DNA of 64,000 nt from the NCBI GenBank assembly GCA_905221605.1, contig CAJNDS010002357.1, positions 804,831 through 868,830 on the forward strand. Reading direction: 5' to 3'. The notes beneath the pieces were generated by a model. The model saw only the letters and a program-made list of their open reading frames with translations. It made no database searches and had not been told where the DNA came from. The first letter of the stretch is position 1. Each line of letters starts with the position of its first letter. Shown here in pieces: positions 29,901-42,293 of the stretch. This DNA is from Symbiodinium natans. Taxonomy: Eukaryota > Sar > Dinophyceae > Suessiales > Symbiodiniaceae. The translations under genes were made by a program, and so were the position numbers.

Positions 29901-30725
29901 AGTGTATCTATATTTATATGTATATGTATATGTATAAATTCGTTTATCTATATAGAAGATGAACTATATATATATACATATACATTCATTCACTTATTTA
30001 TTTGTATATATATATATATATCTTTAATTTATGCATGTATAGATATAGGGCTTAGGGCAAAATCTTCTTTTTGTGTAGGGCGCCCCCTCCTGAGGGTCTC
30101 TTCCGCGGCGCCTTTGCCGTGGAATCTGCTGGTGCGCGCGTGTCTGGCCCTGATTGTCTTGACCTGCCAGGGCCCCGGCCGGAGGTGGGTTTTGGGTTCA
30201 AGGTTTGAGGGATTGGGGTTAAAAAGTGGGGTTCAGGGGTGTGTTGTTGTGGATTTTCAGGGTTTAAGGCTTTGGAGTTTAGGACTTCGGGTTTTTGGTT
30301 TTGGGCCTTACTAAGGGGTCTTAAAACTTAACACTGAGGACCCAGGGTTGGGGCCGTATTCCCGGTTTTCAGGGGCTGGGTTCCCGCAGAAACTCCCTCA
30401 ACCTGGAATGGTTACTGTTTCTTCCTTTCCTAGGTTACCCATGGACAAATATGCTTAAGGTCTTGACGTAGGTCTTATATTGGGCTTGGGGTGGCAATGT
30501 TTTGTGACGCCCTCATACGAAGTGGTAGTCTTGTTCTGCGCCGCCCTCATTAGTAGTGGGCGGCCCTTCGCCAGTTGAGAGGTTGGAAATGCTGCAGGGC
30601 TTAGGGTTTACGGTTTAGGGTTTAGGGTAGGCCCAAAGCCCTATAAACCCTGAACCCTGAACCCTAGCCGGCCTCCCACGCGAAACGGGGTTGACGACAG
30701 CGCCGGCCAAAGAACACACGTTCAT
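26928..30725 (-). CDS. Unrecognised multi-exon gene, start to stop
   Basis: Exons in order: 30725-30687 (ATG; NVCSLAGAVVNP), 30163-30090 (VKTIRARHARTSRFHGKG), 29648-29611 (VALENEPDLTIL), 29531-29466 (HPRYESPAVREMSRLAIM), 28229-28099 (FIWSPSKYLLGPPAPAHLA), possibly 27839-27823 (17 nt), 27650-27606 (KKRKCCIIELKPQR), 26994-26928 (QVTLGGAPELSPR, stop TGA). Phases agree throughout. Donors: GT, GA after 30090, GC after 29611, then GT; GTGAGC after 27606 is strong. The ATG directly follows CCCTAAACCCT. A compact basic protein of about 175 residues, with no recognised family. It is divergent from the + gene starting at 30954. The 17-nt exon is the weakest link. Confidence 0.55.
27126..27232. mobile_element. 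Inverted-repeat element, family 1
   Basis: CTAAGGATCCATGTACC at the left and TAATGGACCCTTAGG at the right, more diverged inside than other copies. Confidence 0.7.
28311..28395. mobile_element. Partial family 1 element
   Basis: Keeps ATACTTGGGCCC, CTATATAGG, GGCCCAAGTATA and GGTACATGGAC; its left end is missing, replaced by a TTTAGGG array. Confidence 0.6.
28922..29005 (-). repeat. CCCTAAA array
   Basis: About 12 perfect heptads followed by roughly 250 bases of degenerate forms. Confidence 0.95.
29880..30050. other. AT-rich spacer
   Basis: TATATG/TATATA-rich DNA with no coding signal, between exons 30090 and 29648 of the - gene. Confidence 0.6.
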
Positions 30726-30822
30726 AGGGTTTAGGGTTTAGGGTTACTTCAGGTTCACAGGTTCACAGGGATTAGGGTTCTCAGGGCGTAGGTCTTGGCA
30801 TTAGTTCAGCTGATTCTTTCTT

Positions 30823-30942
30823 AGGGTAGTTGCATGGTCCCGCTTACATACCTTAGACAACCCAAGGGCCCATACTTCAACTTCAGAACCCTTTAATAAA
30901 GAAGGTAAGGAACCATAACTAGGGCCCATGAAACTACCCTCA
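30823..30942. mobile_element. Inverted-repeat element in a divergent gene interval
   Basis: GGGTAGTTGCATGGTCCC at the left and GGGCCCATGAAACTACCC at the right. It occupies most of the 228 bases between the two facing start codons (30725 - and 30954 +), so it may overlap their promoters. Confidence 0.6.
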
Positions 30943-30953
30943 AATTCTTGGAG

Positions 30954-33329
30954 ATGTCGGATCAACGCCTGCATTTGCCGCCTCACGATGTGGAGCCCGC
31001 TTCCCCGACAGAGACCCCAACACCCCTTTTGTTCATGGAAGTTTCCTTATTCGGCTCGAGTAAACCCCTAAACCCTAAATCCTAAACTCTAAACCCTAAA
31101 CCCTAGTTTGAGCAAACATGTCCTACATATTTGGGATCCTCCCGCCGCCCGGTTCCCAGGCCTTCTTTCATCAACGCTGTTCGGTGGGCAGGCGGAAGGG
31201 AGTCGAATCAACCCTAAACCCTGAACCCTAAACCCTAAACCCTAAACCCTAAACCTCAAAAGTGGCCATCTCACACATCATATATCTCCAAATCCTACAC
31301 CCTAAGTCCCCAGAGTACGCTTTGAAGATGCCCCAAAGATCGCCCGTCGGCCCAGATGCTAAGGGGAAGAATGGGTCTTCAAGTGGGAATGGTTTAGGAA
31401 GTTTAGGGTTGTTTAGGGTTTAGGGTTAGGGTTTAGGGTTTCCAGTAAACTCCAACATGCCTTAAGGATGGAAAAGAGCGAGGATTCCTTTAGTAATCCT
31501 CTTGGGGTATGAGGACAATGATGTTCCAACTTTTGGGGGTTCACTGTAGGCCTGTCCATGTCAGCTCTACGGAGACGCAAGGTCCTAGGGCACGGAGGTT
31601 TACGCTTTATATTGGGGGGACACTCTTGGGTTTGGCATTTTGGAGGGCTTTAGGCTTTAGGGGTAAAACCAAAAAGGGCACCCTTTGTATTCCTAAGTTT
31701 CTACTGGATCTAGTCAAACTCCTGGAAGCAGGTGGAGTTGCATCACGCCTTGATCTTGTTCGGGACGTGGTTTGTGGTTCGTCGGATGCTTCCCCGTGGG
31801 TGCGGCCCTCAGCTAGAGTAGGGTTGGTGTAGTAGGTTGAGTAACGCTGTTGAGGGGTCATCTAAGGGTCCATGTACCTACATAGGGAATACTTGGGCCT
31901 TACAGTACTTCCTATATAGGGACTTTGGGGCCCAAGTATATGAGAGCACGGTACATGGACCCTTAGGGTAAGTTTAGGGCCCCCAAACCCTAAACCTTAA
32001 ACCCGAATTAAGCACGAAATCAGAAGTTGATGCTGATGGGACGAACCCTAAACCCTAAAACATAAACCCTAAACCCTAAACCCTAAACCCTAAACCCCAA
32101 GTCCTATCAGACCAAGCTCCCCGGTACAGCCCGAAGCCGGGCAGCCAACCCTAGCCTGCTTCCAGGCTTGGTCGCAATTCCTAGACCCTAAACCCTAAAC
32201 CCTGAACCCTGAACCCTGAACCCTGAACCCTGAACCCTAAACCTAACTGCAATTCCGCAGCATGGACCCCCCCCCCCCAACCCGACTTGTTCGGTGCGGA
32301 TCCGCATCTTTCAGGGAAGGAACAGCCCTTAGCGATTCTTGGAGACCCCAAAGCCTTGTAAGTGTGGGAAGCCCCACCCCGAAAAGGGGGGTTTAGGGTT
32401 TCGGGTTTAGGGTTTAGGGTTTCGGGTTTAGGGCTTAGGGTTTCGAAAGACTACTGGGTGTGAAGCCCTAAGTATGCGAAATGTCTGAGGAGCCGTTGGC
32501 TTGAAAACGCTAAGCTCGGAACAGAGATGGGGGTTTGCCGATAATGGGGTTTAGGGTTTAGGGTTTAGGGTTTAGGGTTTAGGGTTTAGGGTTTAGGGTT
32601 TAGGGTCTAGGGTTTAGGGGTTAGGGTTTAGGGGTAGGGGGTACCCTCCTAGGGGTTCTTTTTAAAGGAGATTCTACTCTATTTGGGGGTAGACAGGGGG
32701 TTATGGGAAGCCCCCCGAATGTTCGTATCCCGAAACCCGAAACCGCCTGAAGTCAGGAGGCTAGGGCGTGTAGGAGCCATGGTATTGGTTCAGCCCTATA
32801 TAGACCCTCGACTCTAGACCCTGGGTTTAGGGTTTAGGGTTTAGGGCTGAAGCCTGTCCCCTAAGCCCTAAGCCCTAAACCCTAAACCCTAAACCCTAAG
32901 CCGCGTCAACCTGCAGGGGAGGACGGGAGCAGCAGAAGGGTCGACGCCTCAGACGTTATAGGGCTTTAGTGCGCATCCCTAAGGGTCCTCGTACCTTAGG
33001 CTTATATACTTGGGCCCCGAAGTCCAGATGTAGGAAGTACTTTAAGGCCGAAGTAGTCCATATGGGTTGAGGGTTGAGGGAGGGTTAGTGTTTAGGGTCC
33101 AGGAGTCTAACCCTGAACCAATAAATTGTATAGGGGACCGTCAGCCACATGCCCCAAAGCCTCAAATTCAGACTTAAGTTCCGTGTGAAGAAGCACTCAT
33201 GAAAGAAGCCCATTGAGCGTTAGGGTTTAGGGTGTGTGGGGCCCCACTGTGGGGCTGTGTAGTAGTCGCGTTATGCTGACGCCGGACCTTTCAGTTTCGG
33301 AGTTTACCGTTTCGACTTGGTGCAAGAAG
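30954..33329 (+). CDS. Unrecognised multi-exon gene starting at an ATG
   Basis: Exons: 30954-31059 (MSDQRLHLPPHDVEPASP), 31160-31183, 31314-31391 (EYALKMPQRSPVGPDAKG), optionally 32130-32165, 32315-32357 (KEQPLAILGDPKA), 32490-32532 (SRWLENAKLGTEMG), 32757-32781, 32917-32954 (EDGSSRRVDASD), possibly 33295-33329. Phase is kept at every junction. Donors: GTAAAC, GTGGGC, GTTTAG, GTAAGT after 32357, GTTTGC, GTATTG, GTTATA. Polar, Ser/Pro/Lys-rich, probably soluble. No family was recognised and the stop was not located. The small exons (31160, 32757) rest on phase only. Confidence 0.5.
31509..31832 (+). other. Open frame inside an intron, origin unclear
   Basis: A 107-codon frame with LDLVKLLEAGGVASRLDLV near its end. 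The opposite strand is also open and partly plausible. It is not in phase with neighbouring exons. Confidence 0.2.
31862..31968. mobile_element. Inverted-repeat element, family 1
   Basis: The best-preserved copy: CTAAGGGTCCATGTACC at the left, GGTACATGGACCCTTAG at the right, and inner CTATATAGGGACTTTGGG. Confidence 0.85.
32978..33065. mobile_element. Partial family 1 element
   Basis: Keeps CTAAGGGTCC, ACTTGGGCCCCGAAGTCC and AAGTACTTTAAGGCC; the right end is lost. Confidence 0.55.
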
Positions 33330-34447
33330 GTCAGAGAGTGGGAGAGGGCGCATGAGACTGCCCTGAAACCTTACTTCGGGTCCAGGGCTGCTTCATCCCC
33401 TCCTACCTCCTGAACCCTAAACCCTAGCCCTAAACCCTACGTCTCTGTCCCCCAAAATAACGAACTCCAAAATGCGTTCACCCAGCAGCCCTGTCCCATG
33501 ACCACGAAATCCGGATCCTGTGCCCATAACCACGAACCCCGTGCCTGTGCCCACCAAATGCGGCGCCTTTGCGCACGAACCCCGTGCCAAAAAAGCCACG
33601 AGGGCATTAGAGTTGTTGTGTTTTTCTCTCTCTCTCTCTCCCTATATATGCTTATATATATATACATATATGTATTTATTTATATTTATATTTATATTTA
33701 TATTTATATATGTATATGGCAAGTGAGGTTTAGGGTTTGGGTTTTTTCATATGCTTCAGGGGTAGACCCTGTATTTGTTGCACCGTAAAGCAGACGACTG
33801 CTAGGTGCACCCGGACTTGTGTGAGCAGGCGGGGGGCTCCGGGGGACGAGCTCTCTATTGCTAATCAGATGGACCCTTATATCTCCTATATCTACCTCAT
33901 ATAACTTAAGTAGCCCCTATATACCACAGTAGCCCCTAAATAACCCCTAAAGAACCCCTAAGGTCCCTTATAAACCTCAACCCGAAACCCTAAACCTTAT
34001 AAGGGTCCCTCCGTTAGTCCCTTGAGAGATGCATTCATGGAGCCCACATGGGGCCTTCGTGACTTTTATGTTGAAGGTTGAGAGCTAGGTTGAGGGTTTA
34101 GGGTTTAGGGTTTAGGGTTTAGGGTTTAGGGTTTAGGGTTTAGGGTTTAGGGTTTAGGGTTTAGGGTTTAGGGTTTAGGGTTTAGGGTTTAGGGTTTAGT
34201 CTAGGGTTTGGCTCGCAGGGTTTCTTCGATTCAGCGGAGTAGATGGCCAGGAGCTGCACAAAAGTCTTTCTTGGAGGCCTGGACCATAATCACATCCCTA
34301 GCCAACCTAACCTAACCTAACCTAACCTAACCCTAACCTAACCCTAACCTAACCTAACCCTAACCTAACCCTCAACCCTAAACCCTAAACCCATAAGTAC
34401 GTAGGACCTTTAGGGTCTATTTGGCGCTGCGCTTGGCCTCGACCTCA
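33330..34447. other. End of the telomere-repeat domain, no gene seen
   Basis: Contains a short repeat based on CACGAACCCCGTGCC (33500-33600), CT and TATATT runs (33625-33720), a segment rich in TAGCCCCTA (33870-34020), an uninterrupted TTTAGGG array (34095-34198) and CCTAA/CCCTAA hexamer-type repeats (34303-34390). Confidence 0.6.
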
Positions 34448-36165
34448 AGGACTTCTGGGATTTTATGTTTTAAGGATATTATGCATTTTAAAATAGAAGA
34501 AAATCCTTAAAATCCGTAAAAAATAAAATCCGAGGCGCCGAATTTGGTTTTAGGAGAAGCCCCAAACGATTTAAATTTTGAAAAATCCTTAAAATCCATA
34601 AAAAATAGAATCAAAATAATTTATTTTTTAAGGATTTTAAGGATTTTATTCGATTTTAAAATGCATAAAATCCTTAAAACATAAATTCGGCCTCTGATTT
34701 TATTTTTTAAGGATTTTATGCATTTTAAAATAGAAGAAAATCCTTAAAATCCGTAAAAAATAAAATCCGAGGCGCCGAATTTGGTTTTAGGAGAAGCCCC
34801 AAACGATTTAAATTTTTAAAAATCCTTAAAATCCATAATAAAATCAAAATAGTTTATTTTTTAAGGATTTTAAGGATTTTATTCGATTTTAAAATGCATA
34901 AAATCCTTAAAAAATAAATTCGGCCTCTGATTTTATTTTTTAAGGATTTTATGCATTTTAAAAAAGAAGAAAATCCTTAAAATCCTTAAAAAATAAAATC
35001 CGAGGCCGAATTTGGTTTTAGGAGAAGCCCCAAACGATTTAAATCTTTAAAAATCCTTAAAATCCATAAAAAATAAAATCAAAACAATTAATTTTTTAAG
35101 GATTTTAAGGATTTTATTCGATTTTCAAATGCATAAAATCCTTAAAAAAATGAATTCGGCCTCTGATTTTATTGTTTAAGGATTTTATGCATTTTAAAAT
35201 AGGAGAAAATCCTTAATAAAATCCTTAAAAAAAATACAATCAGAGGCCGAATTTGTTTTTTAAGGATTTTATGCATTTGAAAATCGAATAAAATCCTTAA
35301 AATCCTTAAAAAAAATAAGTTATTTTGATTTTATTTTTTTTATGGATTTTAAGGATTTTTAAAAATTTAAATCGTTTGGGGCTTCTCCTAAAACAAAATT
35401 CGGCCTGGGATTTTATTTTTTAAGGATTTTATGGGTTTTCTCCTATTTTAAAATGCGTAAAATCCTTAAAAAATAAAATCAGAGGCCGAATTTATTTTTT
35501 AAGGACTTTATGCATTTTAAAATCGAATAAAATCCTTAAAATCCTTAAAAAACAAATTATTTTTATTTTATTTTTTATGGATTTTAAGGATTTTTAAAAA
35601 TTTAAATCGTTTTGGGCTTCTCCTAAAACAAAATTCGGCCTCGGATTTTATTTTCTAAGGATTTTAAGGATTTTCTCCTATTTTAAAATGCATAAAATCC
35701 TTAAACAATAAAATCAGAGGCCGAATTTATTTTTTTTAAGGATTTTATGCATTTGAAAATCAAATAAAATCCTTAAAATCCTTAAAAAACAAATTATTTT
35801 GATTTTATTTTTTTTATGGATTTTAAGGATTTTTAAAAATTTAAATCGTTTGGGGCTTCTCCTAAAACCAAATTCGGCCTCGGATTTTATTTTTTAAGGA
35901 TTTTAAGGATTTTCTTCTATTTTAAAATGCATAAAATCCTTAAAAAATAAAATCAGAGGCCGAATTTATTTTTTAAGGATTTTATGCATTTTAAAATCGA
36001 ATAAAATCCTTAAAATCCTTAAAAAATAAATTATTTTGATTTTATTTTTTATGGATTTTAAGGATTTTTAAAAATTTAAATCGTTTGGGGCTTCTCCTAA
36101 AACCAAATTCGGCGCCTCGGATTTTATTTTTTACGGATTTTAAGGATTTTCTTCTATTTTAAATC
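34448..36165. repeat. AT-rich inverted tandem array
   Basis: A unit of about 235 bp is marked by GGTTTTAGGAGAAGCCCCAA on the left and its reverse complement on the right. Left-arm markers lie near 34546, 34783 and 35014; right-arm markers near 35374, 35609, 35848 and 36083. The orientation flips near 35204. Units are rich in AAAATCCTTAAAATCC and contain internal inverted repeats. No coding signal; heptads are absent. Confidence 0.85.
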
Positions 36166-37271
36166 AAGCTCCTAGGCGCCTAAGCGCCTACTTCTTCAAC
36201 CCTTAAAACCTTAAACCAGTTCCTAAGCTACCCCCTGCACTAGTAGATCCTTAAACCCTAAGCTCCAAAGCTCCTAAGCTCCTCGGCGCCTACCCCCTAA
36301 ACCCCTAAACCCCTAAACCCTTAAACCCTAAACCCTAAGCTCCTGAGGTCCTAAGCACCTAAGTGCCTACCCCCTAAATCCTTAAACCCTCCTAAGCTCC
36401 TAAGCTCCTAAGCGCCTAAGCGCCTACCCTTAAACCTTAAATCAAACCCTATACTCCTAGGCTCCGAAATCCTTAAACCTAAACCCTAAACCCTAAACCC
36501 TAAGCTCCTAAGCTCCTAAGAGCCTCAGCGCCTACCCCCTAACCCTGAGACCCCGGGACCCCTTTTTAAATTTGAAAAATCCTTGCCTTCTTCTACGCTG
36601 AAATTTTCTAGGTTTTAAGGATGTTAAGAGATTTTAATATTTAAAAGGAGCTTTCGTTTTTGAGGTTGAGGGCACGCTAGGGCTGACAAAAACCCTATGC
36701 TAGGGTTTACAAAAAATTAAAACCCTTTCGCTTGAACGTGTTTACAAACACACCTTCGTTTTCGAGGATGGGGGCACACCCAGGCTTACAAAAATCCCGT
36801 CGTTTTTGAAGTTTAGGACACACTAGGGTTTACGCAAAAATGCAGGCGCACCAGGTTGATAAACAAACCTTTCGTTTTTTGATGTTGAGGACATATCAAG
36901 GTTCAAATCGAACCTTTTCGTTAAAGCAATGATGGTGCTTTAAGGTTTTGCAAAACAACAACGTTCCTTAACGTTGTTGCAGTCTTACTTTTTCAATGCT
37001 TCAAGATCTTTACCAGGCTACAAGAAGTGCATTTTTGTAAACAAATCGTATGATTGAGGTCTCTGGTCTCCACCCTACAGTTTAATATTTTGCGGTAACC
37101 ATAACTAAAACTGTTTGCATCGTTCAGTTACAGTGATTGCGCCCAATGTGATATCTTGAGCCTCCCAAATATTATGAAAAAATGAAGACCTGAATTCAAA
37201 ATACTATAAAAAATGAAGACCTGAATTCAATTATTCAAAATGTTCAAACTATGGGCTCTCTAAAAGACTTA
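36166..37271. other. Spacer with CTAAGCTCCTAAGCGCC repeats
   Basis: 36170-36540 is a degenerate array of CTAAGCTC/CTAAGCGCC mixed with CCCTAAA. 36600-36920 repeats a CACACC/AGGGTTTACAAAAA motif. 37150-37230 holds a doubled AAAAAATGAAGACCTGAATTC. No gene recognised. Confidence 0.5.
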
Positions 37272-37362
37272 ACACCCTTTAAATAGCTCAGTGTGGTTCT
37301 TTTATTCATCGTATCTCTCTCCATCTTTTTCTCTTTCGCTCTCGCTTTCTCTCTGTCTCTCC

Positions 37363-37393
<31 letters not shown>

Positions 37394-39850
37394 GCTCCCT
37401 CTCTCTTCTCTTTGTCTCTGTCTCTCTCTGTCTCTCTCCTTCTCTGCCTCCTTCCCTCCTTCCTGCCATCATTCCTTTCTCTTCCCCTCTTCCTTCTTCT
37501 TGTTCTTTCCTCTTTCCTCCTCGCCCCTCCCGTTTTTTACTTGCCATTCAACATCCTTCAAGAAGTGTCCCCTTTTGCCCTTTCGCAGTCTTCTCTCAAA
37601 CCCCTGGGAGGCCCTTTCAGGGAGCCCCTTCAAGGAACCCGAAAACGGCGGGGCCCTGGTGGATATTGAAAGAAGCAGATTCGCAGAAGGAGGGAAGGAG
37701 AACGACAGACACGGAGCAAGAGATAGAGAAACAGAAAAAGGAGAGAGAAGCAACTGTCCTCTCCAAGCTGTTTTCAGAGTGGCCCCAAAGACTGGGGTGG
37801 GCGTGAGTTCGCCCCTTGCCACTCGAAAGCCTCCCTTTCTTGAAAGAAACAACAGGCAGGAACCCCTTCTGTCAAAGAATCCGTGTCAGAAGACAAAAGG
37901 ATACTGCGATAGCCCCTCATTCGTATTTTAATTCCTCCCAAATGCTTTCGGCTCTTTTCTTGATAGATGAGTGGGTCCGTCCGCTCCGATTGAAATGAGA
38001 GAGTTTATTTTCTTAGAATGAACCGTTCCGTGTATTCTTAATCAGAGGTAGCCCTGCCTATGTTGAATACAGATGAGGGCGTTGTCCTGAAAGGCCCTCC
38101 TGTTCTAAGGAACACCGTGAACGATAGAACCCTTCATTTGAAAAGGAATCAACGAGTCCATCCAGTATTTCAATAAATGACAGGATTTCGTTGTTCTTCG
38201 GAATGCTATTGTCTTTAAGAAGCTTTCTTTCTCCTTCCTTTCGTTTTCGCTCTTCGTGCGCCCGCTTTCTGCACTCTCCCTTTCTTGTGTCCCTTTTGCG
38301 GCCCTGGGGGGGGTAGAAGAAGGGCAAGGTTAAGCAAGGAGAATGAAGGGAATGATATGATGGAAGGAGGACTTCTCCAGCTCCTCGTAACTACTTCTCT
38401 ACATGTCTCTGTGTGGTTTTTCTTCTTGGCAATATGGGGGCTCTTGGAGGCCCCTGGGAGACGCTCTCTGAAGGCCGCCCGAAACTCTTGGGGCGGCTCA
38501 GAGGGGTTTGGAGTGTGTGGAAAGAGGCAGTGCGGGACCATGTCCAGAACAGGACCCATCGTTTGTACAGGGTCCGCCTCGTAAAGTCAGAAAGGATGAG
38601 CAATTGAACAGAAAACGCCGGGGGGCACCGGAGTGAGAGAGATGGAGACAGATAGAGAAGCAAAGAGAAGGAGACAACAATTAGGGAGAAGAGGAAGAAG
38701 GAAGACAGTGAAAGAGCGACAGATAGGGGAACAGGGTGAAGGAAACAAAAACAATGAAGGAGAGGAAGAAGGAAGCGATGGTGAAACGAGGGCCGCTTGG
38801 AGAACAAAAAGGGGTCAGGGAAGATCAAGAAGGAAAGAGAAGAGGTAAAGCAGGACACTTGTTTTTGTTATCCACTGTTCCTTTTCCTCACCCCTTACAC
38901 TTATGTCCCGAGCATCGCTCACGCCTTTCTTCCACGGTCTTTGTCCTTCATTTCTCCACTCTATCTCTCTATCCTCGCTCTAGCTCTCCTTCCTGTCTTT
39001 TCCATGTTCGTTCTCCTCCTTGACCCTGCTCTCGCTTTTCTCGTGTCCAGCCCATGAGCCTTTCCTCTTCTGTTCCTTTTGCCATTAAGTGGGGGGATAG
39101 AAAAGGCAAGGTTAAGCAAGGAGAAGGAAGGGCAGTATAAGATGGCGGACTATGATCTGTCTCTTTCTGCGAGGAAAGGAAGAGGTGAGGGAGGGGAGGA
39201 GAGGCAATGTCTCATGTCGAGCTGGGAGGGAGGGTTGGATGCTACTGGAAGCTCTAGCCTCTAAAGGCCCCTACATTCGGGAGGCTCCCGGGAGCCCCTG
39301 CCAACTCCCGAGGCCCCTGAGACACAGCAACATTGGGATGGGATAGGGTATCTCTCGCTTCCTCTTCTTTTTTTCCTCATTTCTTGCTTGTTCCATCCTT
39401 TCTCACTCGATTTCGCCCCCCCCCCCTCTCTGTGTTCCGCCTTCGCCCGCCTTGTTCCATGCCCTGCCCTTCCCTCCTTTCCACATCCTTCTCAAACGAG
39501 AAAGCAAGAGAACGATGAGAAGGAGAGGTGAGAGGGACGAAAAAGGCAAGGAAATGAAGATTTCGCCCTGCCCTCTCTGTCACTTTTCTCATCCGCTTTC
39601 ACCCCTTCCCTCTCACCACTCCATGCTCTATGCTAAGAAAGGAATAGGAGAGGAAGAGAGGAGTGGGAGGAAGAAGATTGGCAGAGGAAAAAGGGACTTC
39701 TTCCCTTTCATTTAGCTTTGGCTTACGGTATCCCAAACACCAAAATACAGATGGGTCTTTGGGAGGGGGGCTTGAAAATGCTACAGACTTTAGCAGAGCA
39801 TATGAAATATTGAACTACTGGACCCCATCGCCGAGTAAGCGCTCCAGCTG
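37272..39850. repeat. Segmental duplication, copy 1
   Basis: Starts ACACCCTTTAAATAGCT and matches 40236-43650 at very high identity, with small indels (for example 38303 vs 41260, and 38820 vs 41795). Strongly strand-asymmetric: pyrimidine-rich stretches (CTCTCT near 37320-37440) alternate with purine-rich ones. Long frames are open mainly through this bias. Confidence 0.85.
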
Positions 39851-40235
39851 CTTAATCGGCCCTGGGTTGGAAGCTTAAAGATTGACGATGCCGGGAAGCT
39901 CTCCCCGCGCATCTTCAGTCCTGATCCTTCGGCCTCAAGGCCGATTGAGCGCTCCACCTGCTTAATCGGCCCTGGGTTTGAAGATTGAACATGCCCGGGA
40001 ACTCTCCCCGGAGCACCTTCAATCCTAGATTCTCAACCCTGGGCCGGTTAGGCAGATGAAGTGCTTAATCGGCAGGGGTTTGGTGTTGAAGATACTCCGG
40101 GGAGAGTTCCCCGGCATATTCAATATTCAATCTTCAATCCAAGGGCCGATTAAGCAGCAGGTGGAGTGCTTAATCGGCCCTGTGTTTGAAGATTGAAGAT
40201 TGAAGATGCCCGGGAATTCTCCCCGGAGCATCTTC
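39851..40235. repeat. Spacer repeats between the duplicated units
   Basis: At least four copies of a 95-110 bp unit containing CTGCTTAATCGGCCCTGGG and CCCGGGAACTCTCCCCGGAG, some inverted. Similar sequence ends both duplicated units (39828 and 43620), so these units may mark the duplication boundaries. Confidence 0.75.
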
Positions 40236-40302
40236 ACACCCTTTAAATAGCTGAGTGTGGTTCTTTTATTCATCGTATCTCTCTCCATCTTTTTCTCTTT
40301 CG

Positions 40303-40350
<48 letters not shown>

Positions 40351-42293
40351 GCTCTTCTCTTTGTCTCTGTCTCTCTCTCTCTCTGTCTCTCTCCCTCTCT
40401 GCCTCCTTCCCTCCTTCCTGCCATCATTCCTTTCTCTTCCCCTCTTCCTTCTTCTTGTTCTTTCCTCTTTCCTCCTCGCCCCTCCCGTTTTTTACTTGCC
40501 ATTCAACATCCTTCAAGAAGTGTCCCCTTTTGCCCTTTCGCGGTCTTCTCTCAAACCCCTGGGAGGCCCTTTCAGGGAGCCCCTTCAAGGAACCCGAAAA
40601 CGGCGGGGCCCTGGTGGATATTGAAAGAAGCAGATTCGCAGAAGGAGGGAAGGAGAACGACAGACACGGAGCAAGAGATAGAGAAACAGAAAAAGGAGAG
40701 AGAAGCAACTGTCCTCTCCAAGCTGTTTTCAGAGTGGCCCCAAAGACTGGGGTGGGCGTGAGTTCGCCCCTTGCCACTCGAAAGCCTCCCTTTCTTGAAA
40801 GAAACAAGAGGCAGGAACCCCTTCTGTCAAAGAATCCGTGTCAGAAGACAAAAGGATACTGCGATAGCCCCTCATTCGTATTTTAATTCCTCCCAAATGC
40901 TTTCGGCTCTTTTCTTGATAGATGAGTGGGTCCGTCCGCTCCGATTGAAATGAGAGAGTTTATTTTCTTAGAATGAACCGTTCCGTGTATTCTTAATCAG
41001 AGGTAGCCCTGCCTATGTTGAATACAGATGAGGGCGTTGTCCTGAAAGGCCCTCCTGTTCTAAGGAACACCGTGAACGATAGAACCCTTCATTTGAAAAG
41101 GAATCAACGAGTCCATCCAGTATTTCAATAAATGACAGGATTTCGTTGTTCTTCGGAATGCTATTGTCTTTAAGAAGCTTTCTTTCTCCTTCCTTTCGTT
41201 TTCGCTCTTCGTGCGCCCGCTTTCTGCACTCTCCCTTTCTTGTGTCCCTTTTGCGGCCCTTTCTTCCTCTGTTCCTTTTGTCATTAAGTAGGGGGGGTAG
41301 AAGAAGGGCAAGGTTAAGCAAGGAGAATGAAGGGAATGATATGATGGAAGGAGGACTTCTCCAGCTCCTCGTAACTACTTCTCTACATGTCTCTGTGTGG
41401 TTTTTCTTCTTGGCAATATGGGGGCTCTTGGAGGCCCCTGGGAGACGCTCTCTGAAGGCCGCCCGAAACTCTTGGGGCGGCTCAGAGGGGTCTGGAGTGT
41501 GTGGAAAGAGGCAGTGCGGGACCATGTCCAGAACAGGACCCATCGTTTGTACAGGGTCCGCCTCGTAAAGTCAGAAAGGATGAGCAATTGAACAGAAAAC
41601 GCCGGGGAGCACCGGAGTGAGAGAGATGGAGACAGATAGAGAAGCAAAGAGAAGGAGACAACAATTAGGGAGAAGAGGAAGAAGGAAGACAGTGGAAGAG
41701 CGACAGATAGGGGAACAGGGTGAAGGAAACAAAAACAATGAAGGAGAGGAAGAAGGAAGCGATGGTGAAAAGAGGGCCGCTTGGAGAACAAAAAGGGGTC
41801 AAGCAGGACACTTGTTTTTGTTATCCACTGTTCCTTTTCCTCACCCCTTACACTTATGTCCCGAGCATTGCTCACGCCTTTCTTCCACGGTCTTTGTCCT
41901 TCATTTCTCCTCTCTATCTCTCTATCTTCCCTCTAGCTCTCCTTCCTTTCTTTTCCATGTTCGTTCTCCTCCTTGACCCCGCTCTCGCTTTTCTCGTGTC
42001 CAGCCCATGAGCCTTTCCTCTTCTGTTCCTTTTGCCATTAAGTGGGGGGATAGAAAAGGCAAGGTTAAGCAAGGAGAATGAAGGGCATTATAAGATTGCG
42101 GACTATGGTCTGTCTCTTTCTGCGAGGAAAGGAAGAGGTGAGGGGAGGGGAGGAGAGGCAATGTCTCATGTCGAGCTGGGAGGGAGGGTTGGATGCTACT
42201 GGAAGCTCTAGCCTCTAAAGGCCCCTGCATTCGGGAGGCCCCTGAGATATAGCAACATTGGGATGGGATAGGGTATCTCTCGCTTCCTCTTCT

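Noticed and set aside
37291-38858. ORFs of 100-210 codons rich in Ser/Leu/Phe or Glu/Arg
   Set aside because: They follow the CT/GA strand bias and occur in overlapping frames on both strands; identical shadows recur in the second duplicate.
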